Part shown: positions 43,431-53,016 of the stretch, piece after piece | Layout of the letters: every line of letters begins with the position of its first letter | Numbering within the stretch: the first letter of the stretch is position 1 | Source: Rubrobacter aplysinae | GTDB taxonomy: Bacteria > Actinomycetota > Rubrobacteria > Rubrobacterales > Rubrobacteraceae | Assembly: GCF_001029505.1 (NCBI RefSeq) | Contig: NZ_LEKH01000017.1 | Span: forward strand, 1 to 53,039 | Direction of reading: 5' to 3' | DNA: 53,039 nt | Made by a program: the position numbers and the translations under genes | Notes under the pieces: model-generated | The model's input: only the letters and a program-made list of their open reading frames with translations | Told to the model about the DNA's origin: nothing | Database searches by the model: none

Positions 43431-44777
43431 TCACAGGAGATTTAGTAGCTCGTCGCCCACGGCGGAGATGTCTCCGGCACCCATGGTAAGCACGGTGTCC
43501 TTCGGTCCCGAGATGGAGCTCAGGACCCGCGCTATCTCCCGCTGCTCGGGAATATAGTAGACGTCGGCCGGTCTTCCGTCCACCTCGCAGATGGAGTCCA
43601 CTATGAGCTTCCCGCTCACCCCGGGCTGAGGTGTCTCTCCCGCGCCGTAGACGTCGGTTATGAGCACCGTATCGGCCGAAGAGAAGCACTCGCCAAACTC
43701 CCGGTGCAGGGTGCGGGTCCGGGAGTAACGGTGGGGCTGGAAGACCGCGATCACCCGCCCCTCCGGGTCCGTGGTGGCGCGGGCGACCTCCAGTGTGGCG
43801 GCGAGCTCTGTCGGATGGTGGGCGTAGTCGTCCACGACCCGGACCTCGCCGCTTTCACCCTTGATCTGGAACCGGCGCCTTACCCCGCCGAAGGTGGATA
43901 GCGAGCGGGCCGCCTCGTAAGGATCGTGTCCGAGCCACCGGGCGACGGCCGCGGCGGCGAGGGAGTTCAGGATGTTGTGCCGGCCGAACACCCCGAGCTC
44001 CACGAGGCCGCGCTCCTCGCCATCCTCGAAGAGGACGTAGCTGTTCTGGGAGCGGAGCTCGGCCTGGAGATCCCCCGCACCGATGCCGTACGTGGTGACC
44101 GCGCAGCGGGCTCTTGCGGCGAGCATCACGCACGAAGGATCTTCCGCCCAGGTTATGAGGTGGCCGTCCTCGGGCAGCGAGTTCACGAACCTACCGAAGG
44201 TGTCCAGAACGTCGTCGAGAGAGGCGTAGAAGTCCGGGTGGTCGAACTCGGCGTTGGTAATGACGGCGGCCCGGGGCCGGAGATACAGCAGGGATCGGTC
44301 GCTCTCGTCGGCCTCGGCCACCACCAGCCCCGGAGCACCCTCCACGACGTTGGAGCCGATGTCGTTGAGCTCGCCCCCGATCAGGGCCGTCGGGCTGTCT
44401 CCAACGGCTTTCAGGGCGTGGGTGGTCATGCTGGTGGTGGTGGTCTTGCCGTGGGTGCCGGATATCGCGACGCTGCGCTCCGTCTCGAGGATGCGGGCGA
44501 GCGCGGCGGCGCGGGGCACCACCGGGATCGAGCGCCGCCGGGCCTCTATAAGCTCCAGGTTGGTCTCTGGTATGGCGGTCGAGACGACGACCTGCTCGGC
44601 GTCCCCAACCTGTCCGGTATCGTGACCGATGTAGACCTTAATGCCGGACTCCGAGAGCCGGCGCGTATACGGCGACTCCTTGAGGTCCGAGCCCGTCACG
44701 ACGTGCCCGCCGCCCTGGAGAACCTCCGCGATACCGCTCATGCCGGCCCCGCCGATGCCTACCATGTGAATCCTCAA
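43431..44777 (-). CDS. murC: UDP-N-acetylmuramate-L-alanine ligase
   Basis: It adds the first amino acid of the stem peptide, in the cytosol. The 448-aa protein has HMVGIGGAGMSGIAEVL, the ATP loop ISGTHGKTTTTSM, the Mur ligase VAEADESDRSLLYL and YAHHPTE segments. TTG 44777 overlaps the murG stop (TTGA), with GAGGAG/AAAGG upstream. Confidence 0.97.
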   Translation of the reverse strand: MRIHMVGIGGAGMSGIAEVLQGGGHVVTGSDLKESPYTRRLSESGIKVYIGHDTGQVGDAEQVVVSTAIPETNLELIEARRRSIPVVPRAAALARILETERSVAISGTHGKTTTTSMTTHALKAVGDSPTALIGGELNDIGSNVVEGAPGLVVAEADESDRSLLYLRPRAAVITNAEFDHPDFYASLDDVLDTFGRFVNSLPEDGHLITWAEDPSCVMLAARARCAVTTYGIGAGDLQAELRSQNSYVLFEDGEERGLVELGVFGRHNILNSLAAAAVARWLGHDPYEAARSLSTFGGVRRRFQIKGESGEVRVVDDYAHHPTELAATLEVARATTDPEGRVIAVFQPHRYSRTRTLHREFGECFSSADTVLITDVYGAGETPQPGVSGKLIVDSICEVDGRPADVYYIPEQREIARVLSSISGPKDTVLTMGAGDISAVGDELLNLL

Positions 44778-45961
44778 GACCTTTGCTCCTCACTCCCGGT
44801 TGCTGCCGCCTTTAGCATCCTGCGGGCGACCTCGTCCGAGGCCCCCGGCGTTGCGAGCGCGGCCATCCTCCGGCCAAGCTCCGTCCTGCGCCCGTCGTCG
44901 TCCAGCAGCCGCTCGACCCGGTTGCGCAGGCTCGTGGGGGTGACCTCTTCGTCGAACATGAGCTCGGCGGCCCCACGCAGGGTGAAGTACCGGGCGTTCT
45001 CTAGCTGGTGGCCGCCAGCCGCGTAAGGGTAGGGCACGAGTATCGCGGCCTTGCCCGCGGCGGCGACGTCGAACAGAGAGCCCGCTCCGGCCCGGCTAAC
45101 GACCACGTCGGCCGCCGCCAGCAGACGCCACATCTCCGGCTCGTACTCCACGATCCGGTGCCGCGGGTTGTCCGTCGAGAGCCGCGGGTAGTCCCGCCGG
45201 CCGGCGACCTGCACGACCGAGTAGCCCGTCTCACCGGAGAAGGCCTCCGCCGCGGCCAGGTTCACGTGCAACGCCCCGCCCGAGCCGCCGAAGATCACGA
45301 CCACCGGAGGCTCGAGGCCAAGGCGCTCCAGGGCCTGCTCCCTGGCCTCCTCACCGGCGGCTTGCAGAGACTGCGGCCGCGTCGGCATGCCGACGTTGAC
45401 CCCGTTCTCCAGTGCCTCCTTGGCCGCCGGGAACGTTACGAGCACCTCGCGGGTCAGGCGGCTGGCGAAGCGGTTGACCTTGCCGGGCACCGAGTTCTGC
45501 TCGTGCAGGAAGGTCGGCACCCCGAGCATCCTCGCGGCGAGCACGGCCGGGGCGCTGGCGTAGCCGCCCACACCGAGCACCGCGCCGACCCGGGACCGGC
45601 GCACGAGCCTCAAGCACCCGGCCAGAGCGCGGCCGAGACGGTACACGGCCAGTGCCCGCCCGGCGAGGCCGCCGGAGAGGCCGGAGAGCGGCAGCCGGTG
45701 CAGCGGGTAGCCTGCGGCGGGGACGAGCTCGGACTCGATGCCGGACTCCGATCCGACGAACCCCACCCCGGCCCCCATCTTTCGCAAGCTATCCGCTACG
45801 CACAGTGCGGGGATCACGTGCCCCCCCGTACCGCCGCCGGCTATCAGTATCCGGGGCGCTCCCGGCGCCCGCGGCGCGGCGCGGCCGCCGCTCTCCGGCT
45901 CGTCCGGAATCTCCGTGTCTCCCGCCGCTAGCGCGGGGTCTGGCCTCTCTTGCTCGCTCAC
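44774..45961 (-). CDS. murG: UDP-GlcNAc:lipid I N-acetylglucosaminyltransferase
   Basis: It converts lipid I to lipid II at the inner membrane face. The 395-aa GT-B protein has ILIAGGGTGGHVIPALCVA, GVGGYASAPAVLAARMLGVPTFLHEQN and the donor site VSRAGAGSLFDVAAAGKAAILVPYP. The conserved part begins at about codon 37. There is no ATG, GTG or TTG between it and GTG 45961 (SD GGAGG 3 nt upstream), so an acidic N-terminal extension overlapping ftsW is unavoidable. A TTG at 46000 is a less likely alternative. Confidence 0.95.
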   Translation of the reverse strand: MSEQERPDPALAAGDTEIPDEPESGGRAAPRAPGAPRILIAGGGTGGHVIPALCVADSLRKMGAGVGFVGSESGIESELVPAAGYPLHRLPLSGLSGGLAGRALAVYRLGRALAGCLRLVRRSRVGAVLGVGGYASAPAVLAARMLGVPTFLHEQNSVPGKVNRFASRLTREVLVTFPAAKEALENGVNVGMPTRPQSLQAAGEEAREQALERLGLEPPVVVIFGGSGGALHVNLAAAEAFSGETGYSVVQVAGRRDYPRLSTDNPRHRIVEYEPEMWRLLAAADVVVSRAGAGSLFDVAAAGKAAILVPYPYAAGGHQLENARYFTLRGAAELMFDEEVTPTSLRNRVERLLDDDGRRTELGRRMAALATPGASDEVARRMLKAAATGSEEQRS

Positions 45962-47021
45962 TATCCTCCGATATTCTGTATAGGATTCCCACTGCGGCAA
46001 AGCTGACTATAACGCTCGACCCTCCGCTGCTGATAAACGGCAGCGTCATGCCCGAAAGCGGCAGCACCCCGAGGGTCGCGCCCATGTTGAACGTCGCCTG
46101 AACCACCAGGACGGTCGACACCCCGGCGGCCATACACCGGCCGAGCACCGAGGGGGCGCGGAGCGCGATCTTGTACCCCGCCAAAGCTATGAAGCAGAAG
46201 CCGAGTATCACAGCCAGCATCCCCGGCAGGCCAAGCTCCTCCCCGATCAGGGCGAAGATCATGTCCGTCCCGATCTCGGGCACCGTGTGTCCGAGCTCTC
46301 CGGCTCCGGGACCGCTACCGAGCAGCCCGCCGGACTTTATAGCAGTCATGGCCTGGACCGTCTGGTAACCCTCGCCCTCTGGAGAGGCCCAGGGGTTGAG
46401 GAAGGTGAAGAGCCGCTCGCGCCGGTAGGGCTCTGCCACCATGACGGCCGCGAGCGCGGCGCCTCCCAACCACGCGGCGATCACCAGCCCCCGGGTCCTG
46501 AGCTCGGATGCCCACAGTACCCCTGCGACGCCGGCGAGCAGCACGGCGGTGGTGCCGAAGTCCGGCTCCAGGATTATAAGCAGCAGCAGAATACCTATGG
46601 CGCAGAGCGGCCTCACGATGTCCGACATCCCCGCGCCGCCGCGCACGGCCCGTCCCCGCGATATGGCACAGCTCAGCACGATAATGGCGGCGAGCTTGGC
46701 GAACTCCGCCGGCTGCAGGCTGAAGAAGCCGAGATCCAGCCAGCGCCTCGCCCCGCCCGCGACCACGCCTACGCCCGGGATCAAGACCAGCAACAACGTC
46801 AGGAGGCTGGCCCCGTACACCCAGGGCGCCAGCCTCCGCCACCTGGTGTAGCGCATCCGGCTCACGAGCACGAAGACGCCCAGCCCGAGCGCCAGATGTA
46901 AGGCCTGCTTGATCAGGTACACAGCCCCGTACTCCTCGGCCGTCGCCGAGTACACCATCACGACGCCGAGCAGGCCGAGCGCGAGCGCGGCCATGAACAG
47001 ATTGTTCCTGAGGGTCATCAT
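45789..47021 (-). CDS. ftsW: Lipid II polymerase FtsW
   Basis: A SEDS-family glycosyltransferase of the divisome. The 410-aa protein has about ten membrane segments, with GGARRWLDLGFFSLQPAEFAKLA, ILEPDFGTTAVLL, GHTVPEIGTDMIFALIGEELGL and LPLSGMTLPFISSGGSSVI, typical of the family. The last about 57 residues after YRISEDSE are hydrophilic, Arg/Gly-rich and lie wholly over the murG 5' end in another frame. ATG 47021 has GGAGG 8 nt upstream and overlaps the murD stop. Confidence 0.95.
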   Translation of the reverse strand: MMTLRNNLFMAALALGLLGVVMVYSATAEEYGAVYLIKQALHLALGLGVFVLVSRMRYTRWRRLAPWVYGASLLTLLLVLIPGVGVVAGGARRWLDLGFFSLQPAEFAKLAAIIVLSCAISRGRAVRGGAGMSDIVRPLCAIGILLLLIILEPDFGTTAVLLAGVAGVLWASELRTRGLVIAAWLGGAALAAVMVAEPYRRERLFTFLNPWASPEGEGYQTVQAMTAIKSGGLLGSGPGAGELGHTVPEIGTDMIFALIGEELGLPGMLAVILGFCFIALAGYKIALRAPSVLGRCMAAGVSTVLVVQATFNMGATLGVLPLSGMTLPFISSGGSSVIVSFAAVGILYRISEDSERAREARPRASGGRHGDSGRAGERRPRRAAGAGSAPDTDSRRRYGGARDPRTVRSG

Positions 47022-48430
47022 CCCGGCTCCCTCCCGATGGCGACGCCCGAAGCGCGCGGTGTATCCGCGCAGCAAAGCCGGGCGAACGCCTCACCCCGCT
47101 CCGCGTAGCCGGCAAACTCGTCGAAGCTCGCGCACCCCGGCGACAGGAGCACCACGTCACCGGCCCGGGACCGGGACTCGGCCTCGGATACGGCCTCCGC
47201 CAGACCGGCGGCCCGCCCCAACCCGACACCGTAGCCCGACGCCGCCTCGGCGAGGGAGTCCGCGATGCGCCCGCCGGCCTCCCCATAACAGACCACCGCC
47301 CGGCAGCCGGAGAGGTACGAGGCGGCCTCCGAGAAGTCCGTGTGCTTCTCAGATCCCCCGAGCAGCAGCACCACGGGCCTCTCGAGCCCCGAGAGCGCCG
47401 CCGCGACCGCCGCCGGATTGGTAGCCTTCGAGTCATCCACGTACAGCACGCCCCCTCGCTCTCCCACGACCTGCATCCGGTGGGCCTTCATCCGATAGCC
47501 CGACAGCCCGCCCCGTATCCCCTCCGCGTCGGCGCCGAGACTCCCGGCTAGGGCGGCGGCGGCGAGCGCGTTCTCGTGGTTGTGGCGGCCCGCGAAGCCG
47601 AGCTCCTCCACCTCCAGTATCCGCTCTCCCCGCAGGTACAGCCCGCCGCCCCCGACCCGCGTGCCGTCGGCGCCACCGGCTCCGACGAGTATCTTCTCCG
47701 CCGGAAGGTCTTCGGCGGCCTCGATGCACACCGGATCGTGGGCGTTTAGCACGGCGAGATCCCAGGCTCCCTGACCGTCGAATACGCGCAGCTTGTCCTG
47801 CGTGTACTCCTCGAAGGAGGAGTGCCAGTTCATGTGGTCGGGGCGCACGTTCAGCAGCGCGGCGGCCCCGAACCCGGGCTCCGGTAGGTAGTGGAGCTGG
47901 AAGGAGGACGCCTCAAGCACCAGGTTCCCGGCGCGCCGTATCTCTTCCAGCCGCCCGGTCAGGGCGCTCCAGGAGTTGCCCGCGACCACGTGCGGAATGC
48001 CGGAGGCTTCCAGGATGGCCCGCGCCATGTCCGCCACCGTGGTCTTGCCGTTGGTGCCGGTCACGGCGGCGACCCGGACGTCTTTGCCGAGAAGCTCCAG
48101 GCCGAGCGCGACCTCCGATACAACCGGCAAACCACGCCGCTCGGCCTCCGTTAGCACCGGGTCCCGGGGCGGTACTCCGGGGCTCGTAACCACCCGCCAC
48201 ACCCCACCCAACACCTCATCCAGAGCCTCGGCCCCGGCGCCCGGTCGGGTCTCGACGCCGAGCCCCTCAAGGCGGGCGGCCACGTCACGAGCGGCCCCGG
48301 TATCGGCGGAGTCCGCCGCGAGCACCGGATAGCCCCGCTCCGCCAGGGCACGCGCCGCGGCCTCCCCGGACTCTCCGAGGCCGTACACCAGCGTCTTATC
48401 CGAGCCTCTCGAAACTCTCGACGAGGCCAC
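47018..48430 (-). CDS. murD: UDP-N-acetylmuramoylalanine-D-glutamate ligase
   Basis: It adds D-glutamate to the stem peptide. The 470-aa protein has LVYGLGESGEAAARALAERG, VTSPGVPP, AVTGTNGKTTVADM (P-loop), LEASSFQLHYLP and YVDDSKATNPAAVAAAL. The start is GTG 48430, one base after the mraY stop, without a strong SD. It overlaps ftsW by 4 nt. Confidence 0.96.
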   Translation of the reverse strand: MASSRVSRGSDKTLVYGLGESGEAAARALAERGYPVLAADSADTGAARDVAARLEGLGVETRPGAGAEALDEVLGGVWRVVTSPGVPPRDPVLTEAERRGLPVVSEVALGLELLGKDVRVAAVTGTNGKTTVADMARAILEASGIPHVVAGNSWSALTGRLEEIRRAGNLVLEASSFQLHYLPEPGFGAAALLNVRPDHMNWHSSFEEYTQDKLRVFDGQGAWDLAVLNAHDPVCIEAAEDLPAEKILVGAGGADGTRVGGGGLYLRGERILEVEELGFAGRHNHENALAAAALAGSLGADAEGIRGGLSGYRMKAHRMQVVGERGGVLYVDDSKATNPAAVAAALSGLERPVVLLLGGSEKHTDFSEAASYLSGCRAVVCYGEAGGRIADSLAEAASGYGVGLGRAAGLAEAVSEAESRSRAGDVVLLSPGCASFDEFAGYAERGEAFARLCCADTPRASGVAIGREPG

Positions 48431-48431
48431 C

Positions 48432-49424
48432 TCAGACCGCCGTGTACAGGGTCAGGTAGTAGATCATGAACCCGGCGGCGGCGAAAGCCGCCTGCAAGAT
48501 CCAGAAACGGACCACGATCTTGTTTTCCTGCCAGCCCGAGAGCTCGAAGTGATGGTGTATCGGGGCCATCTTGAAGATGCGGCGCCGGGTCAGCTTGAAG
48601 TACCCGAACTGCAGGATCACGGACAGAGCCTCCAGCACGAACACCCCCCCGATTATCGGGAGGAGCATCTCCGTCTTGGTCAGGATGGCCGCCGCCGCCA
48701 GCACGCCGCCGATGGCCAGAGAGCCGGTATCTCCCATGAACACCTCGGCCGGGTGGGAGTTGAACCACAGAAAACCCACAACCGCCCCGGCCATGCCGCC
48801 ACACAGCACGGCCACGTCGTACTGGCGTTCCAGAAAGGCGATGGCGGTGTACACCAGGAGCGAGATACACCCGGCTCCGGCGGCCAGCCCGTCCAGGCCG
48901 TCGGCGAGGTTCACCGCGTTGGTGGTGCCCACGATCACGAGCAGCATCAGCACGCTGAAGAGCACGATCCCGATAATCCCCGGCCCCAGCACCAGGTTCT
49001 GCTCGAAGCCCGGCACCACGACGTTCTGGGTGATCCCCACGTAGCGTAGCGCGAGTATGTCGGCCACGAGCACAGCGATCCCTAGAAACAGGAACTTGAG
49101 TCGTACCGACAGCCCCTCGTTCTGCTTTTTGGTGATCTTCTGCCAATCGTCGTAGAGCCCGATAGCCGCCACGGAAAAGACTATTATCAACGCGGCGAGC
49201 GTTGAGAAGGTCGGCCGGGCCACCACGAAGAGCGCGGCCAGCAGCCCGATCAGCACCATCACCCCGCCCATCGTGGGGGTTCCGGCCTTTATCAGATGGG
49301 TCTGCGGCCCTTCCTCCCGGACGAACTGGCCGAACTTCTTGACCTGCAGCCACTCTATGAACTTGGGGCCGAGCGCGAGGGTCACCATCATCGCGACCCC
49401 GGCGGCCAGGATCACGCTAAACAA
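48432..49424 (-). CDS. mraY: Phospho-N-acetylmuramoyl-pentapeptide transferase
   Basis: The membrane enzyme that makes lipid I on undecaprenyl phosphate. The 330-aa protein has about ten membrane segments and the motifs KAGTPTMGGVMVL, IGLYDDWQKITKKQNEGLS, NAVNLADGLDGLAAG, FMGDTGSLAIGG and PIHHHFELSGW. TTG 49424 lies inside the end of murF (8-nt overlap) with GGGAAGA about 9 nt upstream. Confidence 0.97.
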   Translation of the reverse strand: MFSVILAAGVAMMVTLALGPKFIEWLQVKKFGQFVREEGPQTHLIKAGTPTMGGVMVLIGLLAALFVVARPTFSTLAALIIVFSVAAIGLYDDWQKITKKQNEGLSVRLKFLFLGIAVLVADILALRYVGITQNVVVPGFEQNLVLGPGIIGIVLFSVLMLLVIVGTTNAVNLADGLDGLAAGAGCISLLVYTAIAFLERQYDVAVLCGGMAGAVVGFLWFNSHPAEVFMGDTGSLAIGGVLAAAAILTKTEMLLPIIGGVFVLEALSVILQFGYFKLTRRRIFKMAPIHHHFELSGWQENKIVVRFWILQAAFAAAGFMIYYLTLYTAV

Positions 49425-50811
49425 CGGCCAGATCTTCCCTGAGACGGCTCGAAACGGCCTCTAGCCCTACGCCGCGGGACCCCTTGACGACCACGTAGTC
49501 GCCGCTTTCGAGATAACCCTTCAAACCTTCTCCGGCCGCGGCGGCGTCATCGTAGAGAACGGCCTCTCCCGCGAAACCTTCCGCGTACCACCGGGCCTCG
49601 TCCCCGACGCAGACCAGGAGCCCAACGCCGAGCTCCGTCGCCAGAGCCCCGATCTCCCGGTGATACTCTCGGGCGCCGGCCCCGAGCTCGAACATGCCGC
49701 CGAGGACGGCGACGAGCCTGCCGCCAGCCCGGACCTCCTCCGCCCCGTGACGGAGCACCGCCTCGTTTGCGACCGGCGAGGCGTTGTAGGAGTCGTCGTA
49801 GACCACGATACCGTCCCGCAGCCGGTACACCTCGCCGCGCAGCCCGGTGCGCTTCAGGCGGGCAATACCCCGGGCACAGTCCTCCAGGCTTACCCCCAGC
49901 GCGAGCGCGCCGCCGGACGCCGCGAGCAGCGGCTCCACGAGATGCGCCCCGAAGACCGGAGACTCCACCCGCACCTCACGCCCCCCGTAATGCACGGTAA
50001 ACGATATCCCCGCTTCGCCTCCCGCCACCTCGGAGGCAGTGATGCTCTCCCGCTCACCCGCCGCGTCAAGATCCCCGCCGAACACGATGCGCCGGGCAAA
50101 GGGGCGTCCGCGGCCGGTGGCCGTGGTGGATACGTCGTGGGGATAGACCAGGGTGCCGGTATCCGGCAGAGCGTCCGCGAGCTCGCCCTTGGCGGCGGCC
50201 AGATCCTCCAGGCTTCCGAAAGACTCCAGGTGTACCGGCGACACCGCCGTGAGCACCCCGATCTCGGGCGGGGAGATCCGGCACAGATGCGCTATGTCTC
50301 CGGTGTGGGTCGCTCCCATCTCCAGCACCAGCGCCTCGGTATCCTCCCCGGCCGCCAGCAGGGTCAGCGGCAGCCCGATCTCGTTGTTGTAGTTCCCCTC
50401 GGTCGCCGAGACCCGCATCCCGGCGGCCCGGAGTATCGCCGCGAGCGCGTCCTTGGTCGTGGTCTTCCCGACGCTGCCCGTGATGCCGACCACCCGCGGG
50501 GGCCGCACGTCTTCCCGCGTGAGGCTCCACCGGGCCAGATCCTGTAGCGCCCACAGGGGGTCCTCGACCACTAGCGTCGGAACCTCCAGGGGCCGGGAGG
50601 ACACGACCGCCACGGCGCCGTTGCGGTGGGCCTCGCCGGCGAACTCCGCGCCGTCGGTGTTGCCGCTCAACGCGAAGAAGAGCTGTCCGGCCCCCGGCCG
50701 CACCTCGCGGGAGTCCGCCACCCCGCCCCTCACGATCGCGCCGCCGTCCACCGAGCCCGGCGGCTCGGCCCCGATCACCCGGGCAACGGTTTCGAGAGAC
50801 ACCGGCCTCAC
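49417..50811 (-). CDS. murF: UDP-MurNAc-tripeptide-D-Ala-D-Ala ligase
   Basis: It completes the pentapeptide. The 464-aa protein has DSREVRPGAGQLFFALSG, the P-loop GITGSVGKTTTKD, TEGNYNNEIGLPLTLL, LEMGATHTGDIAHL and YDDSYNASPVANEA. GTG 50811 overlaps the ftsI stop (GTGA) and has GGGAGG about 9 nt upstream. murE, which usually stands between ftsI and murF, is not here. Confidence 0.96.
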   Translation of the reverse strand: MRPVSLETVARVIGAEPPGSVDGGAIVRGGVADSREVRPGAGQLFFALSGNTDGAEFAGEAHRNGAVAVVSSRPLEVPTLVVEDPLWALQDLARWSLTREDVRPPRVVGITGSVGKTTTKDALAAILRAAGMRVSATEGNYNNEIGLPLTLLAAGEDTEALVLEMGATHTGDIAHLCRISPPEIGVLTAVSPVHLESFGSLEDLAAAKGELADALPDTGTLVYPHDVSTTATGRGRPFARRIVFGGDLDAAGERESITASEVAGGEAGISFTVHYGGREVRVESPVFGAHLVEPLLAASGGALALGVSLEDCARGIARLKRTGLRGEVYRLRDGIVVYDDSYNASPVANEAVLRHGAEEVRAGGRLVAVLGGMFELGAGAREYHREIGALATELGVGLLVCVGDEARWYAEGFAGEAVLYDDAAAAGEGLKGYLESGDYVVVKGSRGVGLEAVSSRLREDLAVV

Positions 50812-52712
50812 CCGCCACCACCTCCCTGTTTGCGGCCATTAGGCGCGGGGTAGTCGCCGGTCGCGGCGTCCGGGTAGCCCGGAAGCCCGTCCTCGTCGAA
50901 ACGCTCCGGGCTGCCGGAGAGGCGCGGGGCCTCGTAGTCCGGGCGATCCGGGGCGACGTTGAAGTAGCTCAGGGTGAAGCTCATGATCTCCTGGAATGCC
51001 GGGGCGGCGACCTTCTCGCCCCACATGCTGTCCTGGGGCTCATCGACCGCTATCAAGGTGAGATACTCCGGGTCGTCGGCCGGGGCGAAGCCCACGAACG
51101 AGGTAATGTAACTGTCGTCGTAGGCTCCGGTCTCCGGGTCTATCTTCTCCGAGGTGCCGGTCTTGCCGGCGACGCTGTAGCCGGGGATCTGGGCGTAACC
51201 GCCCGATCCGTCGTCAACCACGCTCTGGAGCATCCCGCGTACTATATCCGAGGTCTCGCCGCTTATCACCCGGTCCCCTTTGCCGCCCTTACCACTCGTC
51301 TCGGATTGCTCGGCGACGTGGGGCTCGACCTCGAAGCCGCCGTTGGCGAGCGTGGCGTACCCGGCGGCAAGCTGCAGGGGCGTGACGGAGATGCCCTGGC
51401 CGAACGGGATGTTCCCGATGGACACGCCGCTCCACTCCGAGTAGGGCGGGACGCTGCCCGCGGCCTCTCCGGCGAGGTCTATGCCCGTCGTCTCCCCGAA
51501 CCCGAACCGCTGTATGTACTGGCTCAGCTTCTTGCCGCCGAGCTCCAGGGCAACCTTCGTCGTCCCGACGTTGCTCGACTCCTGCAGGATCTCGGCCGGG
51601 CTCATACGCTCGGTCGCGTGCTCGTGGGAGTCGTTGATGGTCACGCCCGAAACCTTGAGGGAGTCGGGCACGGAGAAGCTATCCTCGGGGCTGACGCTGC
51701 CTTCTTCGAGGGCCGCGGCCATCGTGAACGCCTTGAAGGTCGAGCCCGGCTCGTAGGGGTCGGTCAGTATCCGGTTGCGCTGCTCTTTCGCCGGGGCTTG
51801 CGCAAAGTCGTTGTTGTCGTAGGATGGGGAGTTGGCCAGTCCCACTATCTCGCCGCTATCCACCTTCATCACAAGCCCGACGCCGCCCTTGGCATCGTAG
51901 TCGGATACCGCATCGTCGAGGGACTCCTGGAGCTGTTGCTGCACGGCGACGTCCAGGGTGAGGTCAACGTCCTGCCCCGAAGACAGAGCATCGTTATATC
52001 CGGCCTCCACGCCGCCGAAGGCGTTCCTGTAGTCGCCGAGATACCCGATGAGCTGGCTGGCGAGGGCCCCGTGCGGATACTCGCGGACGGCGTCCGGCTC
52101 GGTCGAGATGCCGGCAATCCCGAGATCCTCTACCTCCAGGACTTTCTCGGGCGCGACCTCCTCCGCGACCACGCTGTACCCGGCGAGCCCCCCGTCCCCG
52201 TCACGGGCGGTGAGGCTGTTCTCGATCTCCTGCATCCCGGGACCGGAGTCGCCGAGCACGCCGGAGATCCTTCCGGCGGCCTTCGCCGGGTTTTCCACCT
52301 GATAGGGGGCGGCGACTATCTTGGAGGCCTGTATGCTGGTCGCGAGCTCGCGGCCGTCGGAGCCCAGTATGTCGCCGCGTCTCCCGAGGTCCTCCGCCGA
52401 CACGTTCTCGGAGGCGAGCGCCTGGAAGTCCTCGAACTGGACCACGCTCAGGTACGCCGCGCGGCCGCCGAGCAACAGCCCGACCAGCACCACGGCGAGC
52501 ACAACCAGCGGTAGTCTGCGCGGCCCGACGTGCTTTCTGGAGGTTCCGGAGGCTCTAGAGGAGGGACGACCGGCGGAGCGGCCACCCGTCCGGGGCCTAC
52601 GGTCGCCCCGTGGCAGGTTCAGGACCTCGCCATTTCTGCCCCGCCGGGAAGAGCCCGGGCGGGAGACTCGCTCCCTACCTGCCCTCTTCCTCCCCGGTCT
52701 GCCCTGCCGCAT
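50808..52712 (-). CDS. ftsI: Division transpeptidase FtsI (class B PBP)
   Basis: It crosslinks septal peptidoglycan. The 634-aa protein has a basic, Arg/Gly/Ser-rich cytoplasmic N-terminus of about 60 residues, one membrane segment (about 66-85), a PBP dimerisation domain and a transpeptidase domain with the catalytic EPGSTFKAF, ESSNVG and VAGKTGTSEK motifs. The end is Gly-rich. I use ATG 52712, because the SD GGGGAGG touches an ATG at 52721 directly but stands 9 nt from this one. It overlaps ftsL by 38 nt. The downstream gene is murF; murE is missing. Confidence 0.94.
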   Translation of the reverse strand: MRQGRPGRKRAGRERVSRPGSSRRGRNGEVLNLPRGDRRPRTGGRSAGRPSSRASGTSRKHVGPRRLPLVVLAVVLVGLLLGGRAAYLSVVQFEDFQALASENVSAEDLGRRGDILGSDGRELATSIQASKIVAAPYQVENPAKAAGRISGVLGDSGPGMQEIENSLTARDGDGGLAGYSVVAEEVAPEKVLEVEDLGIAGISTEPDAVREYPHGALASQLIGYLGDYRNAFGGVEAGYNDALSSGQDVDLTLDVAVQQQLQESLDDAVSDYDAKGGVGLVMKVDSGEIVGLANSPSYDNNDFAQAPAKEQRNRILTDPYEPGSTFKAFTMAAALEEGSVSPEDSFSVPDSLKVSGVTINDSHEHATERMSPAEILQESSNVGTTKVALELGGKKLSQYIQRFGFGETTGIDLAGEAAGSVPPYSEWSGVSIGNIPFGQGISVTPLQLAAGYATLANGGFEVEPHVAEQSETSGKGGKGDRVISGETSDIVRGMLQSVVDDGSGGYAQIPGYSVAGKTGTSEKIDPETGAYDDSYITSFVGFAPADDPEYLTLIAVDEPQDSMWGEKVAAPAFQEIMSFTLSYFNVAPDRPDYEAPRLSGSPERFDEDGLPGYPDAATGDYPAPNGRKQGGGGG

Positions 52713-53016
52713 CTGTTCCATCCTCCCCTTGACTACCGTAAACCTTCAGACTTCCTACGGGATCGCGTAACCCGAGATCCCTGGCCTCCGAGCGAACCCT
52801 CTCGGGGGACGTGAGCGCCGTGAGCCTGAGGTCCAGGTTCTCCTGCCGGACCTCGGCCGTCTCCCGGCTCTGCTCTAGCTCGGCGACCCTTTCGGAGATG
52901 CCCGCGGCGGCCGCGTGCGTGTAGATGCTCCCCAGCATCAACAGCACCGGCACCACTACTAGAGCGATGAACGCCCGCCATCGCCGGGCGCTAATGCCGG
53001 GGCGCCGTCTCCCCAA
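52675..53016 (-). CDS. ftsL: FtsL-like division protein
   Basis: The 113-aa bitopic protein has a basic start (MGRRRPGISARRWR), a membrane segment at about 15-35, a coiled coil with ISERVAELEQSRETAEVRQENLDLRL, and the SPERVRSEARDLGLRDP segment common to FtsL/DivIC proteins. The acidic tail overlaps ftsI. TTG 53016 has AGGGGG about 5-6 nt upstream. The usual upstream genes mraZ and rsmH would lie beyond the window; the 23 bp at 53017-53039 are too short to assign. Confidence 0.88.
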   Translation of the reverse strand: MGRRRPGISARRWRAFIALVVVPVLLMLGSIYTHAAAAGISERVAELEQSRETAEVRQENLDLRLTALTSPERVRSEARDLGLRDPVGSLKVYGSQGEDGTDAAGQTGEEEGR

